A stretch of DNA of 50,305 bases, taken from the NCBI RefSeq assembly GCF_011064615.1, contig NZ_JAALJH010000067.1, forward strand, positions 1-50,305, given 5' to 3'. The stretch is from Aquisphaera insulae (GTDB taxonomy: Bacteria > Planctomycetota > Planctomycetia > Isosphaerales > Isosphaeraceae). Below, piece by piece: positions 1 to 10,000 of this stretch; position 1 is the stretch's first letter; each line of letters begins with the position of its first letter. The notes beneath the pieces were generated by a model. The model ran no database searches. It was not told the origin of the DNA and was given only the letters and a program-made list of their open reading frames with translations. The position numbers and the translations under genes were made by a program.

Positions 1-2
1 TC

Positions 3-902
3 GATATCCTGCCCTATCTCGACTCGACAGAGCTGTCGACGAACTGCAACCCAACCAAGACCTACATCGACCCCAGCTCGGATAGCCCCGCGATCCCCGG
101 CAATCTCCAGATCTCCTCCACGAACCTCAGCGTCCTCACCTGCCCGGACGATCGCACCGTCGCCGCCCAGCAAGGGAACCTGAGCTACGTGGTCAACGGC
201 GGCTTCTCCCGCTGGCACGCTTTCCCCCTGAGCTGGGAAGTGGGACCGAAGGATAGCGGCGGGTCGAATGGAGTGCTCGCCAAGTGGTCTCCGGCCACCA
301 GCGGGATCACCGGGTTGTCCTGGCAGTCCAATGCGGCCGTCACCCGCCTGCTCGGCGTGATGTTCCTGGGGACATCGACGGGCAAATATCCGTGGGACAT
401 CAAGACCCGCGACGTGGACCTCGTCGATGGCGCGAGCAATACGCTCTTGCTTTCCGAGAATTCGCTGGCGGGCTACTCCGCGGGGTCGTCGCTGTCGGGA
501 GGAACGGTGACGAACTGGGCCTGTCCGCTCCCGAACTTCTGCATGTTCAACGGCTCCCCTCACGTCTGCACGGCGGTCTCGGGTTACTACGATTGCACCG
601 ATGGGATCCTGACCGCCGGCCTGAACGGGACCGTCGACGGATCGGGCTGGGCGGCCGGGAACAACATCGCGACGAGGGACAACATCAATTACTCGTACAA
701 CTCGACGGTGGAAGGCTCGTCCATGTCGCCGAACAGCGGCCACCCCGGCGGCGTCAATTGCTTCTTCTGCGACGGCTCAACCCGGTTCATCAACGCCAAG
801 ATCGATGGCACCGTCTGGGACAAGGCGATCACTCCGGGCGGGAGCCGCCTGCCGCTCTACTGTCGGCAATTGCCGATGAGCCAGGACGACATCACGCCCT
901 GA
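3..902 (+). CDS. DUF1559 domain protein, 3' part (start outside window)
   Basis: The reading frame is open from the left edge, so the first part of the gene, including the expected prepilin-type N-terminus, is missing. The 299 remaining residues carry a TCPDD stretch about 45 residues in and the family's C-terminal signature HPGGVNCFFCDGSTRFIN. DUF1559 (PF07596) proteins are pseudopilin-like, membrane-anchored and strongly expanded in Planctomycetota; their job is not established. The gene is convergent with the FAD oxidoreductase gene, with only 5 bases between the two stops. A second member lies near 39.9 kb. Confidence 0.9.
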   Translation, partial: DILPYLDSTELSTNCNPTKTYIDPSSDSPAIPGNLQISSTNLSVLTCPDDRTVAAQQGNLSYVVNGGFSRWHAFPLSWEVGPKDSGGSNGVLAKWSPATSGITGLSWQSNAAVTRLLGVMFLGTSTGKYPWDIKTRDVDLVDGASNTLLLSENSLAGYSAGSSLSGGTVTNWACPLPNFCMFNGSPHVCTAVSGYYDCTDGILTAGLNGTVDGSGWAAGNNIATRDNINYSYNSTVEGSSMSPNSGHPGGVNCFFCDGSTRFINAKIDGTVWDKAITPGGSRLPLYCRQLPMSQDDITP

Positions 903-907
903 TTCGT

Positions 908-2551
908 TCAGCGGCCCTTGAGGTGCAGCACCTGCCGGTCCGCCAGCAGGCGGTCACGGAGCTTCGGATAGGGGACGTCCTGCACGGACTGGCCATCGTC
1001 GATGGCGAGGCAGGCGGCGGTGGCGGCGGACTGGCCCAGGATCATGAAGACGGGCTCCATCCGGATCGAGCCGTAGGCCGCATGAGACGAGGACAGGCAG
1101 ACGGGGACCAGGAGGTTCCGGCACTCGTCACGTTTCGGCGTCAGGGAACCGTAGGCAATCTCGTAGGGCCGGGGCGCGGCCACACCGATGTCCCCCTCGT
1201 TCTGGACGTGGCCGCCGGAGGTCACGTACCGCTGGACGTTGTGCGAGTCGAGCGCGTACGAGCCCATGCCGACGGACTCCGGCGTCTCCTTCAGGTCCAG
1301 GCAGTCGCGATCGGTCATCACGTAGGACCCGACCATCCGCCGGGCCTCGCGGACGTAGATCTGGTGGGGCCAGCCGCCGTTGTCGGTGAATTCGTCCTTC
1401 GGCAAGCCATAGCGGGCCATCTGGGAACGGACGTCGTCCGGGACGCGAGGATCGTTCGCCAGGAAGTACATCAGCCCCTTCTGATATCGCTGATGTTCGG
1501 CGAGGATCTCGCGGCGTCGCTCGTATCCGGCCTCGGGGTAATCGTGGCTCATGCCGATGTTATCGGTGCTGAAGGGCCCGTGGTTGTTGGTGTCGGTCTT
1601 GTGATTGGGGATCGGGTCGTACTTCTCGAAGGTCTCGCGCCAGCCGGTGGCGAAGACGCGGAGGATCAGCTCGTACTGGCTCGGGTCGTAGCCCTCGGGC
1701 TTCGGGAACGGGAGCCGATTCTCGGGCGCGGAGGAGAGGCACATCCGATAGCAATACGCCTGGACCTTTCGGTCCCCCTCGCCGGTCTTCCCGGGCGGCT
1801 CGGGGCTGATCCGCGGCAGGAGGCCGCTCGACGGGTCGCCCGGCACGCGGTACGGATCCACGGGCTTCTTGAAGTGATGACCGTGGTGGCGGTCCTCGAG
1901 CTGGACACCGTTGTGGGACTCTCCGTAGGTCGCGTTCGACTCCCGCCCGACGTGGTAGGTCACGCCGGCCGCGGCCACGAGGTCCCCCTCATAGGTGGCG
2001 TCGAGGAACACCTTGCCCGCGAACGCCCGGCCGTCGAGGGTCCGGAAGGAGACGATCCGTCCGTCCTGCTTGGTCACGCCCCCCGGCGACCGATCGAGCC
2101 AGGCGTCTCGGACGACCGAGATGTCGTTCTCCTTCACCCAGTCCTCGAAGACGACTTCCGCCACATGGGGCTCGAAGATCCACATCGTCCGCGCGGCGCC
2201 GTCGACGGCCGGGGTCCCCTGCCCCTTGTTCCCATACTCGGCCCGTTTCTGCCACCTCCAGGCCGAGTCGTCCTGGTAGTGGAGCCAGACGCGGTGATAG
2301 AACTCGCGAGCGATGCCGCCGATCGCCGCCTTGTTGCCCGTGTCCGTGAAGCCGAGCCCGCCGCTGGAAAGCCCACCGAGATGCCCGTCGGGGCTGACGA
2401 CGATCACGGTCTTTCCCATCCGCTTCGCCTGCACGGCCGCCGCGATGCCCGCGCTCGTACCCCCATAGATCACGACGTCATGACGGGCGGGTTCGGCGGC
2501 GACGACGGCCGCCGTGGTCACCATCAGGAGCAAGGCCGTTCCGGGCAGCAT
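908..2551 (-). CDS. Secreted FAD-dependent oxidoreductase (PF12831-like)
   Basis: A 547-residue flavoprotein. The N-terminus MLPGTALLLMVTTAAVVAAE is a signal peptide, followed at once by the dinucleotide-binding strand HDVVIYGGTSAGIAAAVQAK (GGTSAG near residues 30-35) and the LGGLSSGGLG stretch typical of the FAD_oxidored family. I chose the ATG at 2551 because it puts the signal peptide at the N-terminus; the frame is open to an ATG at 2641, which would add 30 residues and begin inside the preceding gene's 3' side. The substrate is unknown. Planctomycetes often carry such enzymes beside glycoside hydrolases, and here it is the last gene of a minus-strand set with GH32 and a GH-like gene, so a sugar or sugar-acid substrate is a reasonable inference. 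Confidence 0.85.
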   Translation of the reverse strand: MLPGTALLLMVTTAAVVAAEPARHDVVIYGGTSAGIAAAVQAKRMGKTVIVVSPDGHLGGLSSGGLGFTDTGNKAAIGGIAREFYHRVWLHYQDDSAWRWQKRAEYGNKGQGTPAVDGAARTMWIFEPHVAEVVFEDWVKENDISVVRDAWLDRSPGGVTKQDGRIVSFRTLDGRAFAGKVFLDATYEGDLVAAAGVTYHVGRESNATYGESHNGVQLEDRHHGHHFKKPVDPYRVPGDPSSGLLPRISPEPPGKTGEGDRKVQAYCYRMCLSSAPENRLPFPKPEGYDPSQYELILRVFATGWRETFEKYDPIPNHKTDTNNHGPFSTDNIGMSHDYPEAGYERRREILAEHQRYQKGLMYFLANDPRVPDDVRSQMARYGLPKDEFTDNGGWPHQIYVREARRMVGSYVMTDRDCLDLKETPESVGMGSYALDSHNVQRYVTSGGHVQNEGDIGVAAPRPYEIAYGSLTPKRDECRNLLVPVCLSSSHAAYGSIRMEPVFMILGQSAATAACLAIDDGQSVQDVPYPKLRDRLLADRQVLHLKGR

Positions 2552-2600
2552 CTCGGAGGTCCCCAGGACAGAACACACGAGGCAAGGTATGACCTTCCGG

Positions 2601-4555
2601 TCAGTGTGAAGCCTGACCCGCGTTGCCGCCATAGTATTCAAGGCTCTTGACGAGCGACCAGCGGAGGTCGCTGGCGATCGGCACGGGGGGCTGTTTCCCC
2701 TTCAGCAGGCCCATCGCGTCGAGCTGCCTCCGCAGTGCCGAAACCCGATCGCGGAACTCGACGCTCTCCGAGAGTCGACGTTCCACGAGCATCCCCGAGG
2801 CCGGATCGGGCTGGAGGATGGTCTGACGGTCGAACGCCGCGTACCCGGGTCCATAGCCGATCAGCCCCCAGTGCGTGATCGACGCGCCGGCCTCGAGGGC
2901 CATCTGGTAAGCCCTGGCCAGGTCCGGATCGAGTCGGCGCTCCGAGCGGATCACGTAGCGGCGGGCCAGCTCTGCCCAGGATAGCGACGGCTCCCAGGTG
3001 AACTGATCGTAGGCGAAGTAGACCGGCTCCAGCTCCTTCTGCAAGGCGGGCTCCCAGGAGATCTTCTTGAGGCCGGCACTTGCGGCCACGGCGACGTATG
3101 TCCGGACCACCGGCTCCCAGCCCCGATGGAAGCCGCGGACGTCCGCGATGGTCTGTTTCGCGTCGGCGAAGCGGTAACCTTCCAGGCCGCCGCCGCCGTC
3201 CTCGTGGCCGATGACCACCGGGGCATCGACCTGAGACTTGACGTCGTCGCCGATCCAGCGGAGCCAGCCGAAGAACTCGAGCCTGGGGAACTCGGCGTGA
3301 TGCTCTTCGATCCGCCGGGTGGCATCGCCGAACATCCGGATGGGCGCCTTGATCCGGATCTCGGGTCGGCGGGCCACGGCCGCGGCGTAGGCGGCGCGGA
3401 AGCACTGATAGACGGCCTCGCGATTGCCCACCAGGTCGCGGCACTTCGGGCAGCGGCATACCTTGTGGGCCGAATCCGAGAACATGTGGCCGATGTGGAA
3501 ATCGAGGCCGTCGATGCCGGGATAACGGCCGACCAGGCATCGACGACGGCGGCGTAATACTTCGAGGCGGCCGGGTGCGAGAGGCAGGCGATCGTCTGCG
3601 GCGCGTAGAGGACGTCGGCGAACGTCCCGGTGCCGGCCTCGTAGGGCTTGACCCTGGACGCGTCCGCGGCCGGCGAGAGCATCTCCGGGACCGTGCCGAC
3701 CTCCATCGAGTAACCCGAGGCGATGTAGATGTCGGATGCCCAGACCTTCAGGCCCCAGGCGTGCATCCGATCGATGAGCGCCGGGTAGAAGTCACGCTGC
3801 GCGTTCGGGTGCCTCGGATTGACGAGCTTCGGAAATCGCGACGACGGATAGGTGAGCCCCCAACCTCGGGCGAAGGCCAGCAGCTCATAGTCGGTGATCC
3901 GGAACGCGGCGATCCAGTCGGCGAAGGCGTTCACGCCCTCGGGAGTCGAGGGATCCCAGTATTCCAGCGCCATGTTGAACGGCCCGGCGAACATGGCGTC
4001 CGTCTTGATGTGCCGGCTCGAGAAGGCGGGCGTGTGAAGGCCCTCGAAGGGGTCGATCACGACGTTCCCCGCCTCATCGCGGTAGAGGCGATCGCAGAGT
4101 GTCAGGATCGCATTGCGAAGCCCGACGGACGTGTCGCTCGCGAGGATCAGGGCCTGACCACCGGACCCCTTCGCTCGGACGGCCGCGAAGCCCTGATCCG
4201 CATTCTCGCCCAGGCCGGCGAGCTTGCCGTCGGCGTCGAGCTTCACGCCGGCCTGCCTCAGGAGCGCACCGCGCTCCCCAGGGAATGGCCCCTGGACGAC
4301 GAGGACGGTCGTCTCGGGCACCTTGAGACCGGGATCGGCGTCGCTCACCTCGATCGTCACCTTCAGAGCGTCGCGACAGACTGCCTGGAGTCGAAGTGCG
4401 GCCAGTCTCGCGGGGCTCTCCTTGCCGACGGCCATCGCGATCCTGCCCCGCGAGACGCCCTTCGGGATCAGGATCAGAGGCGGCTCGTCCGAGCGGGCCG
4501 CCCCGCCGGCCAGCGTGCTTACCAGGACGAAGAGCCGCAGGATTCGGACCGACAT
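2601..4555 (-). pseudogene. GH20b/GH67-type glycosidase-like secreted protein, broken by a one-base frameshift
   Basis: Two overlapping frames make one protein of about 650 residues. The N-terminal frame starts at 4555 (MSVRILRLFVLVSTLAGGAA, signal peptide). It continues through a domain resembling the alpha/beta domain in front of beta-hexosaminidases and alpha-glucuronidases (LILASDTSVGLRNAILTLCD near residue 135), then to VVDAW near 3535. After that the sensible protein moves to the next frame (YPGIDGLDFHIGHMFSD) and runs to the stop at 2601. Going by codon phase, one base is missing between about 3515 and 3537, near the run gccggga. The second half has TIM-barrel-like segments and CRCPKC. 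I cannot tell a true pseudogene from a sequencing error. The gene lies 30 bases after the GH32 gene and is probably co-transcribed. Confidence 0.7.
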
Positions 4556-4585
4556 GTTGCTACCTCCACTCGCGTCATGTTGCTC

Positions 4586-6763
4586 TCAGTGCGACGTTCG
4601 GTCGGTCGGCATCGGCCAGGCGGACCTGAGCTCGTGGGCCACCAGTCTCGTCAGTCGTATGGGTCCGCCCCGAGCGGAGATCACCAGGCCCTTCCCGTCG
4701 GCGGGCGGGATGACCCCGCGCGAGATCCCGACCCGGCCGTCGTCCCCGAAGACCTCGATCGATCCGCGATCGACCAGGACGTGGAGCGAGACCCGGTCCC
4801 CTTCGATCGGCAGCGGGGCGGCGATCTCCCCGGTTCGCAGCGTTCCCGTCCGTCCATCGAGCTCGACCGGCACGCCGCGGACGGTGAGCGAGAGGGACGC
4901 CGCCCGATCGACCGTGGCTTCGGCCTCGACCTCGATCAGGTCCGAGCCAAGGTCCAGCCGGACGTCCCTGCCAGGCTCGATCATTCGAGCGGTGATCTCA
5001 TGCCGGACGCCTCGGAGCCCGGCCAGCTCGCGGACGGGGTTGGCATGGAGCCGAGGACCGTCGGGCGATTGCCTCAGCGTCAGCTCGACGGGGACCGTCA
5101 TCTGCTGGTTGAAGGGCATGTCGGGGAAGCTGATGCCGTGTCCCCAGCCAACCTGGATCCGCCTCCCGCCCGGGACGTTGCTGAAGGTCTGTCCGGCATA
5201 GAAGTCGCCGTACCACACCCGCCGCTTTTCGGTCGTCTCGGGCGTGAATTCGCGGCCGTCGAACCGGCCCACCAGGTAGGCGCCGTCGCCCCCGTAGATC
5301 ACCCATCGCGACTCGCCGGGGTGCCCCTCGATGGGCAGCTCGAACAGGTCCGGGCACTCGAAGAAGCCATCAAGGCGACCTTCGAGCTTCCACGCCCTGA
5401 GGTTCGCGGAGGAATGAAACGCGATGCCTTCGTGGCCGGTGATCGCGTCGTAGACGGCCATGATCCAGCGCCTCGTGGGCTCGTGCCAGAGTAGCCTCGG
5501 GTCGCGCCCGGCGTGCGTGACGACCGGATTTCCCGCGTAGTCCACGAAGGAGCGGCCCTGGTCGATGCTGTACGCGAGGCATTCGCCACGGCGGACGCTC
5601 GTGAAGGCCGCGACCATGGCGGGATGCCCGGGCCGTCCCCATCCGGACGTGTTCGGAAGGTCGACGACCGCACTACCTGAATAGACGCCGTCGCCGTACT
5701 CGCGAGGCGAGAGCGGCAACGGCCATTCCGTCCAGTGGAAGAGATCCGGGCTGACGGCATGCCCCCAGTATGTCGTCCCCCAGCCACAGCCGAAGGGATT
5801 GTGCTGGAAGAAGAGGTGAAAGAGGCCGTCCTCCCAGACCAGCCCGTTGGGGTCGTTGAGCCAGCCCCGCCTGGCCGTGAAATGGAACTGGGGGCGATAT
5901 CGCTCGCGGTAATGGCCCTCCGCCCCCGGGACGTCATCATCGAGCTTCAGTTGGTCCAGGGCCCTCGACGCCGGTGGGAGCATCGATTTCACGGTCAGAT
6001 CGCGGCCCTTCACGGCTTCGAGATCCAGGAACACCCAGAAGTCGACGGCCTCGCCCTGATCGGTCAGATTGACGTCGAAGTCGTGGAGCGCCTTGCCGTC
6101 GGACTCCACCCTGACCCTGCGGACCCTGGCGTTCCGCGTGACCGGGATGTGCAGGTAGCGGCGGCCGACGACCAGCTTCCGCGTCGCCGGCTCGGGTGCC
6201 TTCTTGCGGTCGCTCTGGACGAACTGGTCGACGCAGATGTGCCCCCAGTTCAGGGTCCGGGCGTCGACGATTCGCAGCGTGGCGGCCCGGCCCTCGAACT
6301 CGCGCACGTCCCACGTCGCCCACTCGAGTCGCTCGCTGCCGCCGGGTTCCGTGTTGGGTCCGCTGGCCGTCCTCACGACGCGGCCGTCGATCAGAAGGTC
6401 GACGCAGGTCTCGCCCGCGAACCCACCGCCTCCGACCAGGAAATTCAGGTAAGTCCGCTCGATGCGAAACGGGGGAGACGTGAGCGTCCCGGTCGCGGCG
6501 TCGCCTCCCATGTAGGAATTCACCAGGCCCCGTCCCAGGAAGCCATCCGGATACGACTGGCCCGGGAAGGCCCCTCGAGCCGGGTGCTTGCCGAACGCCG
6601 TGCCTTTCGCGTCCCAGCCTGCGTAATCCTCGCCCTCGAAGTCCGCAACGGCGATGTCCCCGCGGTCGGCGGCCATCGCCGTACCGGCGAAGAGGCAAAC
6701 GACCAGGGTGAACGACGACATGACCCTGATCGCGGTCCGGGTCGGCGAGGCGATCTGATCCAC
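4586..6763 (-). CDS. Secreted GH32 beta-fructosidase (levanase/inulinase/invertase type)
   Basis: A 725-residue protein hydrolysing beta-fructosidic bonds. All three GH32 catalytic blocks are present: WLNDPNG at 301-307 (nucleophile Asp304), GRDPR near 419-423 (transition-state Asp421) and FECPDLF near 468-474 (acid/base Glu469). A C-terminal beta-sandwich follows (SIEVFGDDGRVGISR). The roughly 270 residues before the catalytic propeller are an extra carbohydrate-binding-like beta domain (DFEGEDYAGW..., ETCVDLLIDG). The start at 6763 is GTG with CAGGAC upstream; an ATG at 6721 (MSSFTLVVCLFAGTAMAA) begins directly with the signal peptide and may be the true start. It is the first gene of a probable minus-strand operon. 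The exact fructan cannot be deduced. Confidence 0.92.
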   Translation of the reverse strand: MDQIASPTRTAIRVMSSFTLVVCLFAGTAMAADRGDIAVADFEGEDYAGWDAKGTAFGKHPARGAFPGQSYPDGFLGRGLVNSYMGGDAATGTLTSPPFRIERTYLNFLVGGGGFAGETCVDLLIDGRVVRTASGPNTEPGGSERLEWATWDVREFEGRAATLRIVDARTLNWGHICVDQFVQSDRKKAPEPATRKLVVGRRYLHIPVTRNARVRRVRVESDGKALHDFDVNLTDQGEAVDFWVFLDLEAVKGRDLTVKSMLPPASRALDQLKLDDDVPGAEGHYRERYRPQFHFTARRGWLNDPNGLVWEDGLFHLFFQHNPFGCGWGTTYWGHAVSPDLFHWTEWPLPLSPREYGDGVYSGSAVVDLPNTSGWGRPGHPAMVAAFTSVRRGECLAYSIDQGRSFVDYAGNPVVTHAGRDPRLLWHEPTRRWIMAVYDAITGHEGIAFHSSANLRAWKLEGRLDGFFECPDLFELPIEGHPGESRWVIYGGDGAYLVGRFDGREFTPETTEKRRVWYGDFYAGQTFSNVPGGRRIQVGWGHGISFPDMPFNQQMTVPVELTLRQSPDGPRLHANPVRELAGLRGVRHEITARMIEPGRDVRLDLGSDLIEVEAEATVDRAASLSLTVRGVPVELDGRTGTLRTGEIAAPLPIEGDRVSLHVLVDRGSIEVFGDDGRVGISRGVIPPADGKGLVISARGGPIRLTRLVAHELRSAWPMPTDRTSH

Positions 6764-7085
6764 ACGATGGTCCTGGATGCTTGGAATGTCGCGGTCCCAG
6801 CGGCAACATCGGTCCGCGACGGGATCGTCTCCCGGGGATCGATGCGGTGGGAAGGGCGTGAAACGCAGGGTAGTTGTCCGGCAAGGGGGACCGCCGGAAC
6901 CACCCGAGGGCGGGTTGCCGAGGGTTCATGATGCAATCGCCGCATGTCCCTGTCGAGAGGTCACCGTCCCGGCCCGCTCCGCGGGGAGCGTGCGGCCCGC
7001 ATGGTGCACCGCTCCTCGATCTTCGTAGAATGATCTCACGATCGAGCGCGGTGTCCTCGATATTCGACTCGGAGGACTGCACGAA
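6764..7085. other. 322-base divergent gap
   Basis: This gap separates the GH32 gene from the helicase gene and should hold both promoters. I see no convincing gene and no clear -35/-10 pair. The one firm element is the helicase ribosome-binding site GGAGG at 7071-7075. Confidence 0.5.
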
Positions 7086-10000
7086 GTGTTCACAGCGGCC
7101 CTGGCCCCCTATGTCTCGCGAAAGCAGCGCGAATCCGGCCACGACCTTTTCGTCTCGCGGAAGGTGAAGATCGTCGAGGGCGATCCGTGGGGCGTGACCG
7201 CGACGGTCCAGGGAGATCGCCCTTATGAAGTGCATCTCATCAGGGAGCGATCCACGATCGAGGCGAGCTGTACGTGCTCGACCTGCGAGAACTCTCTCGA
7301 CCACTGCCAGCACATCTGGGCCACCCTGCTCGCCGCCGAAGGCGCGGGCCATCTCCTGGGGGACGGAAGCCGGACGGTGCGGCGTCTCAGGCTGATTCTC
7401 TCGGACGGCGATGTCGATCTCGAGGACTGGGATCTCTTCGAACCGGTTCGACCGTCACCGAATCCACGCGGTCGGGGAAAACCAACGAAACGGAAGGCCC
7501 GGTCCCGTGGACCTCGAGAGACGACTCCCCTGTGGAAGCGGACGCTGGCTAGCCTGAGCTCGATGGCGGAGCCGGAGGCGGCAACGGCCCTCTCGTCCCT
7601 CATGCCCGGACATGAGATCGTTTATGTGGTGGACCTGGCGGCCTCGCTGGCGGGTAACGGGCTGGTGCTCGAGGTCGGGACTCGCCATCGCAAGAAGGAC
7701 GGGGAATGGAGCAAGCCGAAGCCACGGCGTTTCGGCCGGACCGAAATCATGCAGTTGCCCGACGCGGAGGATCGTCGGTTGCTCTCGCTCCTGGCCGGCG
7801 CTCACGAACAGGCGAGCAGCTCCTATTATGGATATGGTTACTACGCCGACACACGCGCACGCCTCCAGCTCACGCAGGCGATGGCCGAGGCCATGCTGCC
7901 GCTGCTTTGCGCCACGGGCCGATGCCTGGAGAGTCCCTCGGAAGAGGACGGCATGCTGAGGGTGCTCCGCTGGGATGGAGGCGAGCCGTGGGATTTCTGG
8001 CTCGGAGTGAAGCCGGACGCCGGCGGCAAGAACTACGTGGTCACGGGCGAGTTCCGGCGAGGCGAGGAGAGACTCTCGATGAAGGAGCCGTTGCTGCTCC
8101 TGAGCGGCGGGCCGATCTTCTGGGAGGATCGGGTCGCCCCGCTCCGGGACTTCAACGCGTTCCCCTGGATCGTCCTGCTCCGGCAGAACGGTGAGCTGCG
8201 GGTCCCCGCCGAGCAGAAGCTCGAGTTCCTCGAGGACCTGCTCCGGATGAAGGACCTGCCCCGGCTCGACGTACCCGAGGACCTCAGGTACGAAGAGGTC
8301 GCGTCGATGCCCCGTCCTTGCCTGACGATCACGTCCCGCGACCAGCAAGGCCGGCGATACGAGCGGGGGCCGAACTGGCTGGTGGGCCAGCTCTCCTTCG
8401 ATTACGAGGGTCATGTCCTCCCCGCACGAAGCTCCGCCCGGCACGTCTTCGAGCCCGAGAATCGGCGCCTGCTCCTGCGCGACCCCGAGGCCGAACGGAC
8501 CTTCGAATCGAGGCTGGAACAGGTCGGTTTCCGCCGCAGGAACGACTACAGCCGGGGTGAGGTCCTGGAACTGTCGGCCACCCAGCTTCCGAAGGCGGCG
8601 AGTGCCCTGATCAAGGAGGGCTGGAAGGTCGAGGCCGAGGGGAAGCTGTATCGCCAGGCGGGCGATTTCCGGATCGAGGTGACGTCCGGGATCGACTGGT
8701 TCGAGCTCCACGGCGGCGCAAGCTTCGACGGACATGAGGTGCCGCTCCCCGCCCTGCTTGCCGCCCTCAGGCGCGGCGAGAACCTCGTGACGCTGGGCGA
8801 CGGCAGCTTCGGCCTGCTGCCGGAGGAGTGGCTGAAAAAGTACGCGCATCTGGCCGGGATGGGGACACCAGAGGGGGATCATCTCCGCTTCCGCGAGACG
8901 CAGGTCGGACTGCTCGATGTCCTGCTCTCCGAACAGCCCGAGGTGCGCTTCGATGAACGTTACGAACGGGCCCGTGAGCGGTTGCGCCAGTTCCAGGGCA
9001 TTGCGCCGGCCGACCCTCCCGCAGGGTTCCAGGGCGAGCTACGCGGCTACCAGCGTGACGGCCTTGGCTGGCTCCATTTTCTCCGGGAATTCGGCTTCGG
9101 CGGCTGCCTGGCGGACGACATGGGACTGGGCAAGACCGTGCAGGTGCTCGCCCTGCTGGAGGAACGCCGCGAACTGCGGGCCGGGGCCAGCAAGGACCGC
9201 CGGACGCCGCCATCGCTGGTCGTGGTTCCGCGCTCGCTCGTATTCAACTGGAAAGACGAGGCCGCTCGGTTCGCCCCCAAACTCCGCGTCCTCGACCATA
9301 CCGGTATCGGCCGCGACAAGCTGGGAGAGCGATTCGAGGAGTCGGACGTCATCTTGACGACCTACGGCACGCTCCGGCGCGACATCGTTGCCCTCAAGGA
9401 CCACACGTTCGACTATGCCATCCTCGACGAGGCCCAGGCGATCAAGAACGCCACCAGCCAGTCCGCGAAGGCGGCCCGCCTGATCCAGGCCGATCATCGC
9501 CTGGCGCTCAGCGGCACTCCCATCGAAAATCACGTCGGCGAGCTCTGGAGCCTCTTCGAGTTCCTCAACCCCGGCATGCTGGGCAAGGCCGCGGAGTTCG
9601 GACCTGACGCCCGGAGCGGCGATCAGGAGAGCCGGATGCTCCTGGCGAGGGTCCTCCGGCCTTTCATCCTTCGGCGCACCAAGGAGCAGGTCGCCAAGGA
9701 CCTCCCGGAGAAATCCGAACAGACGATCTACTGCGACCTCGAGCCGGACCAGCGCAAGCTCTACGACGAGCTCCGCGAACACTACCGCAACTCGCTGCTC
9801 GGTCTGGTTGACCGCGACGGGATCGCGGGATCGAAGATCCAGATCCTCGAAGCGTTGCTGCGCCTCCGCCAGGCGGCCTGCCATCCCGGCCTGATCGACA
9901 AGACCAAGGCGACGAGCGAGTCGAGCGCGAAGCTCGACGTGCTCCTGCCTCAACTCCGCGAGGTCTTTGAGGAGGGGCACAAGACCCTGGTGTTCTCCCA

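Noticed and set aside
284..2650. A 788-codon plus-strand open frame across the FAD oxidoreductase gene
   Set aside because: It is antisense to a clear flavoprotein, changes partner genes midway and has Arg/Pro/Gly-rich composition typical of GC-rich shadow frames.
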